A DNA stretch of 64,000 nt from Saccharopolyspora ipomoeae. GTDB taxonomy: Bacteria; Actinomycetota; Actinomycetes; Mycobacteriales; Pseudonocardiaceae. The translations under genes were made by a program, and so were the position numbers. Of this stretch, positions 9,905 to 17,126 are shown in pieces (the stretch's first letter is position 1; each line of letters starts with the position of its first letter). Under the pieces are notes generated by a model. That model was given only the letters and a program-made list of their open reading frames with translations, was not told where the DNA came from and made no database searches. Location of the stretch: NCBI RefSeq assembly GCF_029952525.1, contig NZ_JASAOF010000009.1, forward strand, positions 1 through 64,000, in the 5' to 3' direction.

Positions 9905-11067
9905 TGCGGCACATCACCGTGGTCGGCGCCTCGCTGGCCGGTCTGTCGGCGATCCGCGCGCTGCGCGAGCAGGGCTTCGACGGCCGGATCACGGCCGTCG
10001 GCGACGAGGTGCACGCACCCTACGACCGCCCGCCGCTGTCCAAGGAGTTCCTCGCCGGGACCGCGAGCGAGGACGACATCCGGCTCACCGACTCCGACGA
10101 CGACGCGCTGGAGGTGGACTGGCGGCTCGGGCACCTCGCAAGCGAGCTGGACACCACCGATCGCGCCGTCGTGCTGTCCGACGGCACCCGCATCGGCACC
10201 GACGGCGTCGTGCTGGCCACCGGCGCGCGGGCGCGCTCCCTGCCCGGCGGCGACCTGGCCGGGGTGCACGTGCTGCGCAGCCTCGACGACGCGCTCGCGC
10301 TGCGCGCCGAGCTGGTTCCCGGGGCGCGCGTGGTGATCGTCGGCGCCGGCTTCATCGGGGCCGAGGTCGCCTCGACCGCCGTCGGTCTCGGCTGCGAGGT
10401 CGACGTCGTCGACAACGGGCCGGTGCCGCTGCGGCGCGCGCTCGGTCCCGAGATGGGCGAGATCTGCGGACGCCTGCACGCCCGCAACGGCGTCCGGGTG
10501 CACCCGCTGGCGGGCATCGCCGAGCTGATCGGCGAGTCGCGGGTGAGCGGCGTGAAGCTCACCGACGGGCGCGAGCTGCCCGCCGACGTCGTCGTGGTCG
10601 GCATCGGCGCGGAACCCAACACCGAGTGGCTGGCCGGGTCGGGGCTCGACGTCGACCACGGCGTGCGCACCGACGCCGACGGCCGGACCGCGCTGCCGGA
10701 GGTCGTGGCGGCGGGCGACTGCGCCCACTCCTACCGCGACTACACCGCGCGCCCGATGCGGCTGGAGCACTGGACCAACGCCTTGCAGCAACCCGCTGCG
10801 GCGGCCGCGGCGCTGCTCGGCCGGGAGCACTCCGCGCCCGCGCACCACGCGGTGCCCTACTTCTGGTCCGATCAGTACGGGCACAAGATCCAGTTCGCCG
10901 GTCACCGCACCGACGACTGCACGGTCCAGATCGAGGAGGGCGACCCGGAGTCCGGCGACTTCCTGGCCCTCTACCTCGACGCCGCCGAAGAACCCGTCGG
11001 CGTCCTCGCGGTGGATCGGGCCCGCCCCTTCGGACAATGGCGCCGCAAGCTGGCGAAGCGCTTGTAG
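9904..11067 (+). CDS. NAD(P)H:ferredoxin oxidoreductase, FAD-dependent
   Basis: A 387-residue reductase of the glutathione-reductase-like class found in three-component dioxygenases (BphA4/rubredoxin-reductase type). The FAD site ITVVGASLAGLSA (residues 4-16), the NAD site VVIVGAGFIGAEVAS (about 140-155) and the second FAD motif VVAAGDCA are all present, followed by the C-terminal reductase domain with the YFWSDQYG segment. It transfers electrons from NAD(P)H to the Rieske ferredoxin encoded just upstream. A terminator-like hairpin separates it from the convergent GntR gene. Confidence 0.92.
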   Translation: MRHITVVGASLAGLSAIRALREQGFDGRITAVGDEVHAPYDRPPLSKEFLAGTASEDDIRLTDSDDDALEVDWRLGHLASELDTTDRAVVLSDGTRIGTDGVVLATGARARSLPGGDLAGVHVLRSLDDALALRAELVPGARVVIVGAGFIGAEVASTAVGLGCEVDVVDNGPVPLRRALGPEMGEICGRLHARNGVRVHPLAGIAELIGESRVSGVKLTDGRELPADVVVVGIGAEPNTEWLAGSGLDVDHGVRTDADGRTALPEVVAAGDCAHSYRDYTARPMRLEHWTNALQQPAAAAAALLGREHSAPAHHAVPYFWSDQYGHKIQFAGHRTDDCTVQIEEGDPESGDFLALYLDAAEEPVGVLAVDRARPFGQWRRKLAKRL

Positions 11068-11075
11068 GAGGTCGC

Positions 11076-11129
11076 CGGGGGTGCGGCGGTAGCCGCTGCT
11101 TCAGGTGTGGGACTCAGCCCGCACCCCCG
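11076..11129. terminator. Terminator-like inverted repeat between convergent genes
   Basis: Eleven-base arms (11076-11086, CGGGGGTGCGG, and 11119-11129) enclose a loop of about 32 nt between the reductase stop at 11067 and the GntR stop at 11155. It could stop transcription from both sides. Confidence 0.65.
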
Positions 11130-11154
11130 AGGCGCTGTGGTGCTCCGACAGCTC

Positions 11155-11814
11155 TCAGACCAGGGAGCGCATCGCCTTGTCGAAGTTGAGGACGTGCTCC
11201 CTGGCCAGCTGCTCCGCCTTGTCGGGCTTCTCCGAGGCGATGGCGCGCAGCAGGGCCGAGTGCTCCATGACGTGGCTGTCGAAGTCCTGCATGCGGTCGA
11301 GGAAGACGCAGAAGATCCGGGTGGCGAGGTTGTCGTAGCGGATCAGGGTGTCCTCGAGGTGCGGGTTGCCGGCCGCGTGGTAGATCGTGCGGTGCACGTG
11401 CAGGTCCCAGCGCATGATCTCGTCGCGCTCCATCGACCGGAAGTCCAGGCCGTCGAGGTGGTCGACGAGCTCGCCGATCTCCTCCAGCTCCGCTTCACCG
11501 GCGACCTCGGCGGCCCGTCGCGCGGCCAGCGGCTCCAGGTTCATCCGGATGTCGGAGATGTAGGCGAGGTCGGTGATGTCCACGGCCGTGGCGAACGTGC
11601 CGCGACGCGGGTAGGACACGACCAGCCGGTCGATCTCCAGCCGCTTGAGCGCCTCGCGCACGGGCGTGCGGCCGATGTCGAGCGAGCGGGCCAGCGCCGC
11701 GTCGTCGATGGCGGTCATCGGTGGGATGTCCAGCATGATCAGCCGGTCCCGGATCGCCAGGTAGGCCTTCTCGGCCATGGACAGGGCCGGGTGCTCCTCG
11801 CTCGCAGTCATCAT
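11155..11814 (-). CDS. GntR/FCD-family repressor of the methylated-amine regulon
   Basis: A GntR regulator with an N-terminal winged helix (ALARSLDIGRTPVREALKRLEIDRLV) and a C-terminal FCD ligand-binding domain with conserved acidic and histidine residues (LHVHRTIYHAAGN). From the ATG at 11814 it has 219 residues, normal for the family. That start has GAGG upstream. The frame stays open to 11958, but this would translate through a CTGGTACATCAG operator-like site and a TATACT -10 element, so the shorter form is preferred. Its position at the end of the cluster and the matching sites at its own promoter and three others suggest that it represses these genes until a pathway intermediate binds. 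That role is inferred. Confidence 0.83.
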   Translation of the reverse strand: MMTASEEHPALSMAEKAYLAIRDRLIMLDIPPMTAIDDAALARSLDIGRTPVREALKRLEIDRLVVSYPRRGTFATAVDITDLAYISDIRMNLEPLAARRAAEVAGEAELEEIGELVDHLDGLDFRSMERDEIMRWDLHVHRTIYHAAGNPHLEDTLIRYDNLATRIFCVFLDRMQDFDSHVMEHSALLRAIASEKPDKAEQLAREHVLNFDKAMRSLV

Positions 11815-11856
11815 CGCCTCGACCTCAACAGAACGCAGTTCTGGCGCATCGAAATT

Positions 11857-11875
11857 CTGGTACATCAGTAGTATA
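11857..11875 (-). promoter_or_regulatory. Probable autoregulatory operator and -10 of the GntR gene
   Basis: CTGGTACATCAG (11857-11868) resembles the CTGANATATCAG sites of the other promoters and lies just downstream of a minus-strand TATACT (11870-11875). No convincing -35 was found. The remainder of 11815-11985 shows nothing else identifiable. Confidence 0.5.
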
Positions 11876-11985
11876 GCAGAAAGCGGGATCGGTTCATTCA
11901 AATGATTTGGATCGTGCGGTGAAATCATTTTGAATTGTGATTTTACGGTGCTCGACACCGCGATTCGGCGATTCCCGCGAGGTCG

Positions 11986-12579
11986 TCAGGCACCCCGGAT
12001 GGACAGCCAGCCGAGGGCCTCCTCGGCCGCCGTGGCGGCGCGGTCGTGGGAGGCGGTCTCGCTCCAGGCGACGAGGGCCGCGAAGGTCGCGGCCTGGTAG
12101 CCGCTGGCCAGGGCCGTGGCCGCGGCAGGGGTGATGCCCGGGACGCGGCGGGCGATGAAATCGGCGAGTTCGTCGATCCACGGCCGGTAGGCGGTGGGGG
12201 CGGTGCCGGCGAGCTCGGGTTCGGTGCACACCAGGCGGATCCAGTCCGGGCCGGCCGGGGACATCGGATCGTCCGACATGGACGCGACGACCCCGCGGCG
12301 GACGGCCTCGTCGACCGGGACGTCCTCGGGCATCTCCGCCAGCGCCTCGCGCAGTCGTCGGGTGGCGGCCGGCACGCCGACCCAGGCGATGTCGGACTTG
12401 CGCGCGAAGTGGCGGACCAGCGTGCGGACGCTGACGCCGGTGGCCTCGGAGATCTCCTTCCACCCGACGGCGGCGTAGCCGCGTCGGCTCCAGAGGCGGA
12501 ACGTGGCGGTGGCGATGGCGGCGCGGTCGAGCACGGTCGGGCGCCCGCGCTGCGGCGCGGAGGCGTCGCTGTGGGTCAC
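11986..12579 (-). CDS. TetR-family transcriptional regulator
   Basis: A 197-residue TetR protein starting with GTG at 12579. Residues 14-60 form the helix-turn-helix (AAIATATFRLWSRRGYAAVG, then ISEATGVSVRTLVRHF). The C-terminal ligand domain is not diagnostic. It diverges from the flavin reductase gene at 12696, and an inverted repeat TTTTGGC-N7-GCCAAAA lies between them, the usual arrangement for a TetR repressor of its neighbour. The ligand is unknown; an acyl-CoA or an enone substrate would suit the genes that follow. Confidence 0.88.
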   Translation of the reverse strand: MTHSDASAPQRGRPTVLDRAAIATATFRLWSRRGYAAVGWKEISEATGVSVRTLVRHFARKSDIAWVGVPAATRRLREALAEMPEDVPVDEAVRRGVVASMSDDPMSPAGPDWIRLVCTEPELAGTAPTAYRPWIDELADFIARRVPGITPAAATALASGYQAATFAALVAWSETASHDRAATAAEEALGWLSIRGA

Positions 12580-12630
12580 GCGCCCGAGCCTAGTCGATCC
12601 CGGTGCTGGTCAACCGCTCTGGCCGACAAA

Positions 12631-12651
12631 TTTTGGCCAAGTGCGCCAAAA
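12631..12651. promoter_or_regulatory. Probable TetR operator
   Basis: A perfect inverted repeat TTTTGGC (12631-12637) and GCCAAAA (12645-12651) with a 7-bp spacer, midway in the 116-bp divergent promoter region of the TetR and flavin reductase genes. Confidence 0.65.
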
Positions 12652-12695
12652 CTCTGGTAGCGTCAGCCCGCGCAACGCCGCGGGAGGAGAATGCG

Positions 12696-13883
12696 ATGCG
12701 CGACAAGGCCGTTCCCGACGTCCTCGCCCCTGCGAAGCTCGGCCCGGTGCGGCTGCGCAACCGGATCCTCAAGGCCGCGACCTACGAGAAGCGCGCGCGG
12801 CGGGGCCTGGTCACCGACGAGCTCATCGACTTCCACGTCCGGCACGCCGCCGGGGGAGTCGGCATGACCACCGTCGCCTACTGCGCCGTGGCGCCCGAGG
12901 GACGCACCGACGGCCACCAGATCGTGTGGCGCGACGAGGCGGTCCCGGGGCTGCGGCGGCTGACCGAGGCCGTGCACGCCGAGGGCGCGGCGATCTCCGC
13001 GCAGGTCGGCCACGCCGGTCCGGTCGCGGACCCGACCAAGACCAAGCTGCCCGCGCTCGGCCCGAGCCGGTCGCTGAGCCTGCAATCGCTGCGGCAGGTC
13101 AAACCGGCCACCCTCGCCGACATCGACCGGGTCGTGCGCGCGCACGGCGAGGCCGCGAAGATGGCGGTGGCAACGGGTTTCGACGCGGTGGAAGTCCACT
13201 TGGGACACAACTACCTCACCAGCTCGTTCCTGAGCCCGAAGCTCAACAAGCGCACCGACGACTACGGCGGTGACCTCGCCAACCGCGCCCGGCTCGCGCT
13301 GCGGGTCATGCGCGCGGTGCGGGAGGCCGTGGGGGACCGGATCGCGATCCTGGCCAAGCTCAACATGGATGACGGTGTGCCGGGCGGGTTCTGGCTCGAC
13401 GAGGCGATCACCGTCGCGCAGTGGCTGGAGGCCGAGGGCACGGTCGACGCACTGGAGATGACCGCCGGCAGTTCCCTGCTCAACCCGATGTACCTGTTCA
13501 AGGGCGACGCCCCGGTCCGCGAGTTCGCCGAGGTGATGCGCGAACCGATCCGCACCGGCGTCAAGCTCGTCGGCAGCAGGTTCCTCCGCGAATACCCCTA
13601 CCAGGACGGCTATCTCCTCGACGACGCCCGCCAGATCCGCGCCGCCGTCGACCTCCCGATGGTCCTCCTCGGCGGGGTCACGAACCGGCAGGTCATGGAC
13701 ACGGCCATGCACGAGGGCTTCGAGTTCGTGGCGATGGCCCGGGCGCTCCTCCGAGAGCCCGACCTCGTCAACCGCATCGCCGCCGACTCCTCGACCCGCT
13801 CCCTCTGCAACCACAACAACCGCTGCATGGTCACCATCTTCACCGGCTCCCGCTGCGTCCTGGCCCCGGAAACCCCGTCCTGA
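12696..13883 (+). CDS. Old yellow enzyme-family NADH:flavin oxidoreductase
   Basis: A 395-residue TIM-barrel flavin enzyme. VRLRNRILKAATYEKRA at the N terminus, AVEVHLGHNYLTSSFLSP in the middle (the usual HxxHGYL region, here HLGHNYL) and the YGGDLANR segment mark the OYE / 2,4-dienoyl-CoA reductase superfamily. It lacks the C-terminal iron-sulfur and FAD domains of long dienoyl-CoA reductases. Its C-terminal part contains Cys-rich CNHNNRC, a remnant-like segment of the cluster region. GGGAGGAG precedes the ATG at 12696. It probably reduces an activated C=C bond, perhaps in the acyl-CoA pathway formed with the next four genes. The substrate is not known. Confidence 0.85.
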   Translation: MRDKAVPDVLAPAKLGPVRLRNRILKAATYEKRARRGLVTDELIDFHVRHAAGGVGMTTVAYCAVAPEGRTDGHQIVWRDEAVPGLRRLTEAVHAEGAAISAQVGHAGPVADPTKTKLPALGPSRSLSLQSLRQVKPATLADIDRVVRAHGEAAKMAVATGFDAVEVHLGHNYLTSSFLSPKLNKRTDDYGGDLANRARLALRVMRAVREAVGDRIAILAKLNMDDGVPGGFWLDEAITVAQWLEAEGTVDALEMTAGSSLLNPMYLFKGDAPVREFAEVMREPIRTGVKLVGSRFLREYPYQDGYLLDDARQIRAAVDLPMVLLGGVTNRQVMDTAMHEGFEFVAMARALLREPDLVNRIAADSSTRSLCNHNNRCMVTIFTGSRCVLAPETPS

Positions 13884-13897
13884 AACCGGGGTTTCAG
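13880..13897. terminator. Hairpin spanning both stop codons of convergent genes
   Basis: CTGAAACC (13880-13887) and GGTTTCAG (13890-13897) form a perfect palindrome that contains the TGA of the flavin reductase (13881-13883) and the complementary stop of the enoyl-CoA hydratase (13894-13896). A short bidirectional terminator is possible. Confidence 0.5.
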
Positions 13898-14694
13898 CGG
13901 CCTCGGTAGGTCGCGGAGCGCTTGTTCAGGACGGCGTCCATGGCTTCGGCGTGGTCCTCGGTGTGGTGGGAGAGGGCCTGCATGGTGGCGGAGAGTTCGA
14001 GGACGTGGCGGAGGTCGTTGGTGCGGGACTCCTTCAGGAGGCGCTTGGCCATGCGGGTGGCGTGAGGCGGGTTCTTGGCGACTCGGGCCGCGAGGGCGCG
14101 GGCTTCGTCGAGGAGGTCCTCGGGTTCGGTGACGTGGGCGACCATGCCCCAGTCCAGGGCCTTCCGGGCGTCGACCCGGTCTCCGGTGAGGGCCATCTCG
14201 GCCGCCTTCTGCGGGCCGATGGCCTGGGTGAGGAACCAGGCGCCGCCGTCGCCGGGGATGATGCCGAGCTGGACGAAGGACTCGGCGAACCAGGCGTTGG
14301 CGGAGGCCACGCGCAGGTCGCACATCATGGCCAGGTCGCATCCGGCGCCGACGGCGGGGCCGTTGACCGCGGCGACCATCGGGACCTCGCACTCGGACAG
14401 GGCCAGCGGGATGCGCTGGATGCCGTCGCGGTAGCCGTTGCGCATCTCCCACGGGCTGCCGCTGAACATCCCGGCCTTCTCCCGCATGTCGTTGACGTTG
14501 CCGCCCGCGGAGAACGCCTTGCCCGCGCCGGTGAGCACCACGCACCGCACGTCGAGGTCCTGCTGGACGCGGCGGGCGTGGGTCTCGAACGCCTCGATCA
14601 CGTCCGCGCCGGAGATCGGGTTGCGCTGGTCGGGCAGGTTGATCGTCCAGGTCTCCACGTGATCGGCGCGCTCGACCAGCAGCACATCGGACAT
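13894..14694 (-). CDS. Enoyl-CoA hydratase/isomerase family protein
   Basis: A 266-residue crotonase-fold protein. The first oxyanion-hole region is GAGKAFSAGGNVNDM and the second is NGPAVGAGCDLAMMCDLRVAS. The catalytic loop AESFVQLGIIPGDGG has the usual glycine-rich part. The start at 14694 (MSDVLL) is chosen because GGGAGG lies ten bases upstream; the ATG three codons earlier is almost touching that site. It faces the flavin reductase and diverges from the acyl-CoA dehydrogenases, so it probably acts in the same acyl-CoA breakdown route, hydrating or isomerising an enoyl-CoA. Confidence 0.88.
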   Translation of the reverse strand: MSDVLLVERADHVETWTINLPDQRNPISGADVIEAFETHARRVQQDLDVRCVVLTGAGKAFSAGGNVNDMREKAGMFSGSPWEMRNGYRDGIQRIPLALSECEVPMVAAVNGPAVGAGCDLAMMCDLRVASANAWFAESFVQLGIIPGDGGAWFLTQAIGPQKAAEMALTGDRVDARKALDWGMVAHVTEPEDLLDEARALAARVAKNPPHATRMAKRLLKESRTNDLRHVLELSATMQALSHHTEDHAEAMDAVLNKRSATYRGR

Positions 14695-14838
14695 GAGTGG
14701 CATTCCTCCCAGCGTGCGGGCACGGTTCGGCGACACCCTACGTGCGCGGACGCGTCCCGGTCATCAGGAAGGTCCGTTGACCGGGAACGTGCGTACCGGT
14801 TACGTGGGAGGCACCCGTCGGAAGCACAGGAGTGATCG

Positions 14839-15957
14839 ATGCCGTCGCTGATGCCGCCACCGGTCCAGGAGGACGCCGCACTGCTGTCGTTGCGCAGGCA
14901 GGTGCGGGAGTTCCTCGCCGAGCAGGTCACCTCGGGCGGCTTCACGCCGACCGTCGACAGCTGGCTCAGCGGCTGGGACCTGGAGTTCACCCGCGCGCTG
15001 GCCCGGCGCGGCTGGCTCGGGATGACGGTGCCGGTCGAGTACGGCGGGCACGGCCGCACGTTCCTGGAGCGGTTCGTGGTCACCGAGGAGCTGCTCGCCG
15101 CAGGGGCGCCGGTCGCCGCGCACTGGATCGCGGATCGGCAGGTCGCGCCGAACCTGCTGCGCTTCGGCAGCGAGGACCTCAAGCGCACCTACCTGCCGCG
15201 CATCGTGGCTGGTGAGGCGTTCTTCGCGATCGGGATGAGCGAACCGGATTCGGGCTCGGACCTGGCCAGCGTCCGCACCCGCGCCGAGCGGGACGACGGC
15301 GGGTGGCGGGTGCGCGGCACGAAGCTGTGGACCTCCGGCGCGCACGTCGCCGACGCCTTCATCGTCCTGGTCCGCACCTCGCCGCCGGGCGAGGACCGGC
15401 ACGGCGGCCTGAGCCAGCTGCTGGTGCGGCTGGACTCGCCGGGGCTGACGGTCCGGCCGGTGATCTCGGCCAACGGCACGCACCACTTCAACGAGGTGCA
15501 CCTCGACGGCGTGTTCGTCGCCGACGATCACGTGGTCGGCGAGATCGGGGCCGGGTGGCAGCAGGTCACCTCGGAGCTGTCGTTCGAGCGGTCCGGTCCG
15601 GAGCGGTTCCTGTCCACCTACCAGCTCGCGAAATCCCTGGTGAACAGCCTGGATCCGGCCGAGGCCGGGCGGATCACCGGCAGGCTCGCCGGGTTGCACC
15701 AGATGTCGCTGTCGGTCGCGGCGGCCCTGCAGCGCGGCGAGCGCGCCGACGTGCCCGCCGCGCTGGTGAAGGTGCTCGGCACGACGCTGGAAGGCGACAT
15801 CGCCGACATCGCCGACCTGGACACGCCGACCGGCGCCGCCGACGACGTCGCCGGACTGACCCGGCGGGCCGTGCAGCAGCGGCCGGGATTCACCTTGCGC
15901 GGCGGGACGAACGAGATCCTGCGCGGCGTCATCGCACGCGGATTGGGGATGCGCTGA
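14839..15957 (+). CDS. Acyl-CoA dehydrogenase (first of a pair)
   Basis: A 372-residue FAD acyl-CoA dehydrogenase. The flavin/substrate loop FAIGMSEPDSGSDLASVRTRA is intact, the middle beta domain reads GTKLWTSGAHVADAFIVLVRT, and the C-terminal FTLRGGTNEILRGVIARGLGM segment is typical. It is coupled to the second dehydrogenase by TGATGA. Actinomycete acyl-CoA dehydrogenases encoded as such tandem pairs often work as alpha2beta2 heteromers on bulky or branched CoA esters, for example in steroid side-chain or ring breakdown. Heteromer formation here is inferred from the pairing. Confidence 0.9.
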   Translation: MPSLMPPPVQEDAALLSLRRQVREFLAEQVTSGGFTPTVDSWLSGWDLEFTRALARRGWLGMTVPVEYGGHGRTFLERFVVTEELLAAGAPVAAHWIADRQVAPNLLRFGSEDLKRTYLPRIVAGEAFFAIGMSEPDSGSDLASVRTRAERDDGGWRVRGTKLWTSGAHVADAFIVLVRTSPPGEDRHGGLSQLLVRLDSPGLTVRPVISANGTHHFNEVHLDGVFVADDHVVGEIGAGWQQVTSELSFERSGPERFLSTYQLAKSLVNSLDPAEAGRITGRLAGLHQMSLSVAAALQRGERADVPAALVKVLGTTLEGDIADIADLDTPTGAADDVAGLTRRAVQQRPGFTLRGGTNEILRGVIARGLGMR

Positions 15958-17126
15958 TGAGCACGGACCACGACCTGCGCGAGGTGCTGCGCGACGTCCT
16001 CGCGGGCGAGATCACCGAGCGCCTCGACCAGGCCGAGACCGGTGTCGGGTTCGACGCCGAGCTGTGGGCGAAGCTGAGCGACCTCGGCTTCACCGCTCTG
16101 ACCGCCCCCGAGGACCGCGGAGGTTCCGGCGCCGGGTGGCCGGAGGCCGCCGCGCTGCTGACCGAGAGCGCGGCGGCGGCCCGCCACCTCCCGTTCGCCG
16201 AGAGCGACCTGCTCGCCCACTGGCTCCTCCGCACAGCCGGAGTCCCGGCCGCGGACCCGACGACCCCGCTCACCATCGCCCTCGTCGACCCCGACGGAAC
16301 CGCCCGATCCGTGCCCTGGCTCGGCCACGTCCCCGCAGTCCTCGTCATCCCCCGCCCCGACGGCACGTGGTCCGTCCGACCCCCGGATTACGCCCGCGAT
16401 CAGCCCCCGGAAAACGCCCGTAATCAGCTCCCGGAAAACTGGAGTAATCGGGTCCCGGAAAACTGGAGTAATCGGGTCCCGGAAAACTGGAGTAATCGGG
16501 TGCCGGAAAACTGGAGTAATCGGGTTACCCACTCGGGAGTGCCGCGTGGGGATCTGTTCGGGGTGGAAGCTGTCGACGGGGATGCCGTCGTCGGGGATGC
16601 CGTCGTCGGGGGTGAGGTGGTGGATCGGCTGGTGCTGCGGGCGGCTCTGGCCCGGGCCGTGCAGGTGGTGGGGGCGTTGGACCGGGCCGTGGAGCTGTGC
16701 GTGGAGCACGCGAGGACCCGGGTGCAGTTCGGGCGGCCGCTGGCGAAGTTCCAGGCGGTGCAGCACCTGGTGGCCGACGCCGCTGCGGAGGCCGCGCTGG
16801 CGCGGGCGGCGGTGGACGCCGCCGTGCTCGACGCCGCCGAGACCGACCTGGCCGGTCCGGCGTCGGCGACGAAGGTCGCCGCGGCGCGGTCCTGCGCCGG
16901 GCACGCCGCCTCGGTCGTCGTGCGCAACGCCCACCAGGTCCACGGCGCCATCGGCACCACCCGGGAACACCCGTTGCAGCTGGTCACGCTGCCCGCGCTG
17001 GACTGGCGCGGCGAGTTCGGCACCACCCGCGACTGGGACCGCTTCCTCGGCAGGAGCGGACCGCTGTGGGACGTGGTTCTCGGCGCCCCCGCAGAGCACC
17101 CGCCGATCCCGGGAGGCCACCGATGA
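15957..17126 (+). CDS. Acyl-CoA dehydrogenase-like protein with internal octapeptide repeats
   Basis: A 389-residue partner of the upstream dehydrogenase. The N-terminal helical domain (about 1-110) and the C-terminal domain with VQFGRPLAKFQAVQHLVAD and NAHQVHGAIGTTREHP are recognisable. The middle beta domain is short and is interrupted at about residues 142-190 by six 24-bp units encoding (P)PENWSNRV-type octapeptides, the last three near-identical. The frame is kept, so the gene should be translated. It overlaps the CoA transferase start by four bases. It is probably the non-catalytic or half-site subunit of a heteromer; the repeat would lie in a surface linker or could disable the fold. 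Confidence 0.82.
   Translation: MSTDHDLREVLRDVLAGEITERLDQAETGVGFDAELWAKLSDLGFTALTAPEDRGGSGAGWPEAAALLTESAAAARHLPFAESDLLAHWLLRTAGVPAADPTTPLTIALVDPDGTARSVPWLGHVPAVLVIPRPDGTWSVRPPDYARDQPPENARNQLPENWSNRVPENWSNRVPENWSNRVPENWSNRVTHSGVPRGDLFGVEAVDGDAVVGDAVVGGEVVDRLVLRAALARAVQVVGALDRAVELCVEHARTRVQFGRPLAKFQAVQHLVADAAAEAALARAAVDAAVLDAAETDLAGPASATKVAAARSCAGHAASVVVRNAHQVHGAIGTTREHPLQLVTLPALDWRGEFGTTRDWDRFLGRSGPLWDVVLGAPAEHPPIPGGHR
16382..16525 (+). repeat. Six-unit 24-bp tandem repeat inside acyl-CoA dehydrogenase gene
   Basis: Units begin at 16382, 16406, 16430, 16454, 16478 and 16502. Units 3-6 follow CCCGGAAAACTGGAGTAATC closely (the sixth starts GCC), and units 1-2 are diverged. The repeat is much richer in A and T than the surrounding coding sequence. 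A unit length divisible by three keeps the frame whatever the copy number. Confidence 0.95.

Noticed and set aside
11815-11958. Longer N terminus of the GntR regulator
   Set aside because: It would translate a -10 element and an operator-like palindrome, and it makes the protein longer than the family norm.
16382-16525. Possible CRISPR array
   Set aside because: The units are directly adjacent with no unique spacers, the unit is 24 bp and the reading frame continues through it. It is a coding minisatellite.
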